Origin: Fomes fomentarius
Taxonomy: Eukaryota > Basidiomycota > Agaricomycetes > Polyporales > Polyporaceae
Direction of reading: 5' to 3'
Assembly: GCA_022606135.1 (NCBI GenBank)
Contig: JABYQN010000011.1
Coordinates: 1,798,001 to 1,862,000 of the forward strand
Length of the DNA: 64,000 bases
Positions 58,413-64,000 of this stretch are shown in pieces. The translations under genes and the position numbers were made by a program. Within the stretch, counting starts at the first letter, position 1. Every line of letters begins with the position of its first letter. Below the pieces are notes generated by a model that did not search any database, was not told where the DNA came from, and saw only the letters and a program-made list of their open reading frames with translations.

Positions 58413-59619
58413 ATGGTCCATCTGTTCACCTGTCAAGCGCGTCCAGCTGACGCCGCGGAAGGCGATGTGCGTTGCGGAGCCACGGTCTCTCATGAGCAGC
58501 CGTTTTGCTCAAGACACTATGAGGAGTATATGGCGTTGGTGAAGAGTGTGTGTGACGCAGCGGCGGAGGTCGCGCGGCTTGATGACAGTATCGACCACAT
58601 GCTCTCTCGCGACGCAGATGGATACACCAACGCAGCTGGGGTGCAGAAGAACATCGAGGACGTCGAACGATGCATGAAGGCTCTAGATATTCAGGTCGAG
58701 AGCATGACGGTGATGAGTAGACGGTTCTTCTCCGAACGTAAGCGCGGATGTCCTTATACGAATCGAATCTCGCGTACCTCTTGGCTCATGTGGTGCTCTG
58801 TCAGCGGATAGCGGTGCTCACGAGGGTCTCGCCGCGTTGGACGGGCGGCGTTCTGCTCTTGCTAGTTGGCTGCAAGGCCGCAATTGCGGAGGAGCGACAG
58901 GCCGAGGAAGTCCGGCGCCAAGCTCAGGAGGCGCAACTTCGGGAGGAGGCACAAGGCACTCGTTTCGAGGAAGAGCGACAGCGTGTCAGGGAAGCACAGG
59001 AGCTGCAGCAGCGCGAAGAGGCTGCTCGCATCGAACAGGAAATGAGGCGGGCCAGGGAAGAAGAGGAAGAACTGCAACGACGGGTAGAGGAAGAACGTCG
59101 TGCTAAGCAGCGGCGGGTTGAGGAGGCGCAACGTGTTGAAGTGCGACAAGCGGAGGAGAGACAGCGGAGGGAGGAGAAGCGGTTGAAGGACGAGGAGGAG
59201 CGTCACAAAAACGAGGCCGCCGAGAGACGTCGCCAGACCTACAAGAACGATATCAAGCGTCGTAACGAGGATAAGCGGATGGAGGAAGAGGAGGCTCGCA
59301 GGAAAACGGAAGCTGAGAGCAACGAGCGACCACGCACAGAGATGAAGGATGGTCCTGGTGATGGTAGCTGTACTGCTGGAGTTGGAATAGCAGCCATTAC
59401 GTTTGTAAGTGTCGACGTCAGAAACGCGATCTTCCTCTGCTCACTTTCGTCGATCTGAAGGTTGGGATTGTCGTGGGTGTTGCCTTCATCGTGGGTATTC
59501 GAAACAGAGAAACTCTCATGCGGTAAGTTATGTTGAATGCCTGTTAGCGTGAAACTGACGAATTTGGGCTGCTGACACTCACTTCCCGCAGTATCGCGAA
59601 CAAGTGTTCGGGGAAGTAG
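58413..59619 (+). pseudogene. CxAR..C..CxxH finger, coiled coil and TM protein, frameshifted (gene E)
   Basis: Exons 58413-58737, 58805-59404, 59461-59522 and 59592-59619. Finger: CQARPADAAEG..RCGAT..PFCSRHYEEY; helical region ending MSRRFFSE; phase-1 intron; DSGAHEGLAALDGRRSAL. Near 58870 the frame must change by one base to enter a long charged coiled coil (EERQAEEVRRQAQEAQ, about 150 residues of Glu/Arg/Gln). The end is AGVGIAAITF joined to VGIVVGVAFIVGIR, a clear hydrophobic helix, then RETLMRIANKCSGK. So: a cytosolic finger and coiled coil anchored by a C-terminal membrane helix. The frameshift is either a true lesion or a sequencing error. Confidence 0.6.
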
Positions 59620-59874
59620 CTAGCGTCCGGGCCCCGGGGTGTTTTCCCTGTCAATGCTTCGGCTGAGTTCCGACCGCAAGTTGAGATGCATATTTCAATG
59701 TACATTTCAATAATAGATGTTTGTTGAGGCAGAGAGAACGGAAAACGGATGAATCAGAACAGACTACGCTTACACAAGCTCAGGTAGAGGTAGAGATGAG
59801 GATCATGATTCATGAGCGTCTAAAATAGAGACATCCGACTCCCTATCTACCATCTCAGCCTATATTTTGACGAC

Positions 59875-60533
59875 ATGCCCCAGTGCGAAGCTCGACATGA
59901 AGATAGCACACGCTGCCCCGTATAAGGAAAGACGTACAAACTCCTCACGCTATGCAAGGACCACAAGGAGGGCTACCACCGGCTCATCGACATGTACCAA
60001 TGGGCCGCCGAGGAGGCACAGAAGACTTCAGGCGGGGTCGCGTTCTTCACCTCGCAAATGTCGACGTTTGACACCCCAGCGCATACGGAGGCACCTATTG
60101 AGTTCCTCATGAACTATATCATGGCGTTCGACTGGGAGATCTTCTATCGCGGGAAGCATAACGAAATGTTTTTCGGCGGAGGTGCGTGGCACATGCTCGA
60201 CAATCTCTCTTATTCTGAGATTCACGGCGGGCGGGAGGAGACAACTCGCAGCACAGGAAGCGCATCGTCGAGCTCGAAAAAACGCGTAGGGACGACATCG
60301 CACTGTTGCACAGGTTCCGACAGCTTGAGGTCGAGCTCGCCGCCAAGCAACGCCAGTCCCAGTCGGATGAAGAAGCGAAGGTAGCGGAGGCTGAAAGACT
60401 GGAAGGCTGGAAGAATCGGAGGAGCGTAGGGGTGCCGCATCTCCGAGAGCATTGCGGCTACAAGGTCGGGACGCCTGATATATCTGCGCGGTACGAGGAC
60501 GCCATTTCATCTCAAGCCGTTGCGGCGAACTAG
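59875..60533 (+). pseudogene. CxAR..C..CxxH family member with a nonsense codon (gene F)
   Basis: ATG 59875 opens MPQCEARHEDSTRCPV, then TAA at 59923-59925, then in the same frame LCKDHKEGYHRL, completing the finger. The helical region ends GKHNEMFFGG before a phase-1 donor at 60182. A weak acceptor (GGCGGGAG, exon from 60238) restores DNSQHRKRIVELEK, matching the D-x-G-H second-exon start of the family, and a helical region (RQLEVELAAKQRQSQSDEE). The predicted end at 60533 has no membrane helix. One in-frame stop; otherwise open for 200 codons. Confidence 0.5.
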
Positions 60534-61040
60534 GAATCTGCGAGGTACGCCCTGTTTGTCATCATTCTGAGACGATGAATGTTAACGCAGACAGACATTC
60601 CGCTCTGGTGTACGCCAAACCCCACTTCAATCAGGCTAGACCAACCAATATCGTGTTCCTCAAGCTGACAGTGGGAGCTGGACGATTTTGTTGTTCGCGC
60701 GTGATGTCGGAGCTGGGAGAGTGGCTCTTGACGTGCGTCTGTCCAATTTGTGTGAGTCGTCAACCGTTGCCAATTCACATCCTTCATGAGGATTCTCTTA
60801 GCACCTATAGACACGCTTCCTAGTCTCTAGTTTCCAATTCACCGACTTGAAATCAAGTCTCAAATGCACAAATAAGTGGACTTTGAATGATGTCACCGCC
60901 GACCTTGACGTATTATAGAAGACTAGTCGACCAAACCTTATCCCGATGTCCAAAACTAGCACTCTACGCTCACGGACTCTTGCTCCACTCCTACCAGGAC
61001 CGCCGCTCTCGTACACCCTCGCTGCTCGAAACCCGTCTCA
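60534..61040. other. Spacer and promoter of gene G
   Basis: No gene recognised. CT-rich stretches such as CTCTTGCTCCACTCCTACCA precede ATG 61041. Confidence 0.35.
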
Positions 61041-62719
61041 ATGCCTAACTCATCTCGCTCAACCTGCCGTGCCCTCCTTTCAGACGGTAACACTCGCTGC
61101 CGAGGACGGCTAGCTCGATCCGCCCATGCATGCTCCTTACATGTAGAAGCGCACGATGCGAGCTACGAAAGATACAAGACCGCTGCCGAGGTAGCACTCC
61201 GCCTCCGCCCGCACATGCAGATTAAGAGGAGTGAGGTCCGCTCACTCCCTTCGGGCTCGTTGAACACCCGCATGGAGGGAGTGCGCGCATACATGAAAGC
61301 CGTGCGACGGGAGATGGAGTTGCGTGAGGAACATGATCGGCGGTTCGTGGGTACTCGTAAGTTATATCATGTTCGTTGACTACAGGGACGAGATAACGGA
61401 GTCCGAGCTGCATATGTGCCCATGTAGCCGACGACGGACATCGTATGAGGATCGAGAAGCTGAACGCGTGGTATGACCACTGCAAGGGACTGCTCCATGC
61501 TCTCCGCGTGCGCAAGCAAGCGATATCACGCATCGTTCACCCTCAACAGTCCAGGACTCCAGTGTTGCCTCAACAACGAGGTGCGGTGCCTTCCCGGACG
61601 TCCTCACCAGTGCCGCAAGGAAGGCAGGGAAGGCGGAGACGCCCTCGTCCCCATCACAGAGAAGAACAGCGGCTACATGCTCACACACAGCCTCGGGAGC
61701 AGTTGTCGCAGGCACGGCAGCGACTGCGTCCTGCCGTTATTGAGGAGGCGGAGAGAGATGTGGAAGAGGAGGCGAACTTCATTCAGATGTTGAAGGAGGC
61801 TACTTTGCTCTCGCAGCTTCAACCCTCCGAACGCTCTCAACCATCAACTGAGGAGGGATCACTAGCAGAGAGCCAGACCGTTAAGGTCGACGTCATGCAT
61901 ACCGACGACCGGGACGCAGTCAGCTCCGATCCCAGCCATACGGCGCTTTACGTCCACCAGCCTGAGAACATGACTGATGCCGAGTCTGATGTCGACCAGA
62001 CAGTGGACTACAGCACAGACACATCGCCCTACCCCACTCCGCCGATCTCTACGTCCTACGAACTCGCAAATGACGCACTGGCTATTCGCCTCTCCGCTAC
62101 CGCTCAAGAGAGTTCCATCCCAGATACGGAATTTATCCTCAACGAAGGGGAGCTCCCAGACGTATCGAGCGAGACCCATCACGCAAAAGAGGTCGACGCC
62201 CTTGTCCACGCCACCTTGATCCCTGCGCAAGAAACCATGGACGTCATCTCAGCGGCGACACGCACGGATGCGCAAGATTCTCAGGACGGTGATGGAGAGC
62301 TGCCCGTTCTCGGAGAGGCCCGGGACGAGTCTCAACTAGCTGTCGTATCCACGGTACAGAGGGATGGACGAGACGGACATCGCGCAGTTCATGAAGTCGA
62401 CGAAATCAAGCGCCGTGCTCCGACGGTAGACCTTGAAGCGCAAGGCAGTGTGCATGAGCGGGGTGGATCACGCGACGGAGGTGGTCGTAAGGCCGCATTC
62501 GTGTTCATTGCCCTGATCTCGGTAAGTGCTGCTCTAAGTATCTGAAGATTCGAATTGCGATGGCTGACTCATCGGCAGGCTGCTGTGATAGTGTGCAGAA
62601 AGTCGTCCGTCGCACGGATTTTGACTCACTCGAGAGGTCTTCTCTTGCGTGCCTCGCGCAGGGCCGCTGCACTTCTCTATGGACTTGTATCGCTGGCAGC
62701 CCGGTCATCTGAACTCTAG
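61041..62719 (+). CDS. CxA..C..CxxH finger protein with C-terminal hydrophobic helix (gene G)
   Basis: Exons 61041-61356, 61428-62521 and 62579-62719 join to 516 residues. Finger: CRALLSDGNTRCRGR..HACSLHVEAHDASY; helical region ending EEHDRRFVG; a phase-1 intron; DDGHRMRIEKLNAWY, as in genes D and E. The middle (about residues 140-440) is low-complexity, Gln/Arg-rich then acidic and Ser/Thr-rich, instead of a coiled coil. The end, KAAFVFIALIS joined to AAVIVCRKSS, is a hydrophobic segment, followed by a basic, alanine/leucine-rich tail (LLLRASRRAAALLYGL). Intact and the best representative of the family. Function unknown; probably membrane-anchored. Confidence 0.68.
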
Positions 62720-62921
62720 GCGGGCATTTCTATGGGTGTATGCGTCGCGTGATACTTCTAGGGACTCGCTGATACATGCTGTGATATACATGACAAGGAA
62801 TCCACACGATTCTAGATGTACAGTGGTCTATAGATCGGTACCGGTGTTTGCTTTGCGGGAATCGGTGGAAGGGGTTTGTCTCCCACTCCCTGTTGAGCCT
62901 CTTCCTCGACTTTTGTATTTT
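62720..62921. other. Short intergenic stretch
   Basis: Separates the convergent 3' ends of gene G and the right-edge membrane protein. No terminator-like feature is expected or seen. Confidence 0.4.
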
Positions 62922-64000
62922 CTAGCTAGCTACCTTGGAACGTATTCCCGTAACCAAGACTTGTGATGCAGGAGGACCGTTGCGAGAGTGAGTCTGTCGT
63001 GATTCCACCAGGTTGGCGCCTCGAAGCAGCTGCGAATGAGATAACGCGCAGGCCAGGGTCCGAATTCTGTGCGTTGATAGCATAGCTGAAGGTAGTCTCG
63101 CAGTGAGACATATCGAGAGTAACCAAGATGATAATGAGCGTAGGGTAGATTCCCTACATTGTTCTCGAGTGAGTAGATATGTCCAACCGACCCGGCTGGG
63201 TTTCAAACATACGATGAGATGGATGAGGGTTCCTTGCACTACAAGGTCGAAGTCTAGAACGAACCAAAGTCTGGTGTACGCTTCATCATTGCGTGACCAC
63301 AGACCCGGTAGGCTGGCTTCGTACTGGTATACGACAATGAACACCTGGCCGAGGGTCGACATTACGTCAGTCCAGACAGGTCTAGTGAACAGTGCTGGTG
63401 AAGAAATAACGTACCCAAAGAGTGCAGTATACGAGCCCTGACTCAACCAGTAGCGCGAGAATCCTCTCGACACGAGTCCGTGGTGTTCCTTGTGTGAGAT
63501 TTTCTCTGAGAAACGTTCGGTGCTCCCTATCAGGCTGTGAGCAGAGCGACATCATGGCAGTAGAGAACATAAAACGTATATACCATGCCTTGTACGCAAT
63601 CAGGGCTGTCGCGCAAGCATTGGTAGTCAAAGAAAGAGTGGCTGATGCCAGCCCCCAGTGGTCTCTAGCGTAGAATGATCCTGAGGTCTGCTGGAGACTT
63701 TCCCCTCGCATAACATCGCCGGTAGCGATAGTCCAGAGCAAGGTCCATGAAGAGCATGCGTGTTGTGATGCAACAGCACCTGTCACTGCGCATGAACCGT
63801 ACATTGATCAGTGCGCTATTGGCGTAGAGCGCAGGTAGTACCTGCAGTTGCCGTAAGCAGTACAAGGCCTAGAACTTTCGTGACAGTCTTGCCCTGCCAG
63901 AGAACCCAGGCCCGCCACCATACGATGGCATCCCCGAAAGCTACCTGAGTGAGAAGACACTCATTGAGCTTGTGACTCGACTCTAGTGACTTTAATGAGC
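62922..64000 (-). CDS. Multi-pass membrane protein, 5' end beyond the window
   Basis: Minus-strand exons: up to 63584 with ASATLSLTTNACATALIAYKA; 63526-63415 with RTRVERILALLVESGLVYCTLW; and from 63344 with VFIVVYQYEAS and FDLVVQGTLIHLIVCL. They are joined by introns GTATAT...TGATAG (58 bases) and GTACGT...GGCCAG. The pattern TNxxATxLIAYKAW, then a linker, then VESGLxYCxLW is familiar from a large Agaricomycete family of seven-helix membrane proteins of unknown role. Upstream, FMDLALDYRYRRCYA resembles the usual D-x-x-L-I-Y-R-C-Y segment. The start lies right of 64000 and the 3' end is unresolved between 62922 and 63240. Confidence 0.55.

Noticed and set aside
1..64000. tRNA or other structured RNA genes
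   Set aside because: No cloverleaf with A and B box sequences was found by eye; a covariance-model scan would be needed to exclude them.

Overview
The window looks like nuclear DNA of a filamentous basidiomycete, probably an Agaricomycete. Coding sequence is broken by many short GT-AG introns of about 50-80 bases. The recognisable products are fungal: a cystathionine gamma-synthase of the yeast STR2 type, an Argonaute PIWI-domain relic, C2H2 zinc-finger regulators, single-pass membrane proteins with PPxY tails and a multi-pass membrane protein. I see no bacterial operons, rRNA, tRNA, CRISPR or intact transposase. Exons were assembled by eye from splice signals, reading phase and agreement between copies, so exon ends are predictions.

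Left two thirds (1 to about 43196): a head-to-tail array of a unit of about 12 kb. Three nearly full periods are present (offsets 12008, 12078 and 11964 bases), plus a fourth unit cut off at about 43196. Each full unit carries, in order: an unrecognised spliced plus-strand gene; a nested pair of diverged blocks of about 0.6 kb; a minus-strand Argonaute relic with a shared nonsense codon; a four-exon plus-strand cystathionine gamma-synthase gene; a TCATACTCGTACTCT-type minisatellite and a pyrimidine-rich minisatellite; traces of an unidentified minus-strand gene; and a small two-exon minus-strand gene of an uncharacterised basidiomycete type. The units are mosaics of shared variants, as expected from unequal exchange or gene conversion. 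Unit 3 (about 24420-26960) and parts of unit 2 also show dense single-base losses that look like assembly or consensus errors.

Right third (about 43.2-64 kb): single-copy sequence built from local gene families. Two inverted arms of about 1.8 kb (43859-45680 and 54331-56156) each hold a C2H2 zinc-finger gene; the right-hand copy is decaying. Between the arms are three tandem minus-strand genes for secreted-domain/single-pass membrane proteins (one has lost its membrane segment), a fragment of a fourth, a small relic of the cystathionine gamma-synthase gene, and a third C2H2 gene. From 56.2 to 62.7 kb lies a cluster of four genes (five domain copies) sharing a C-x-A ... C ... C-x2-H N-terminal finger, a conserved phase-1 intron, and in two members a C-terminal hydrophobic segment. 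I cannot link this family to a named domain; it is the best candidate here for something undescribed. A multi-pass membrane protein gene runs off the right edge.

The window is best read as a rapidly evolving accessory region shaped by duplication: tandem at 12 kb, nested at 0.6 kb, inverted at 1.8 kb, local gene families, and even exon-intron duplication inside one gene.
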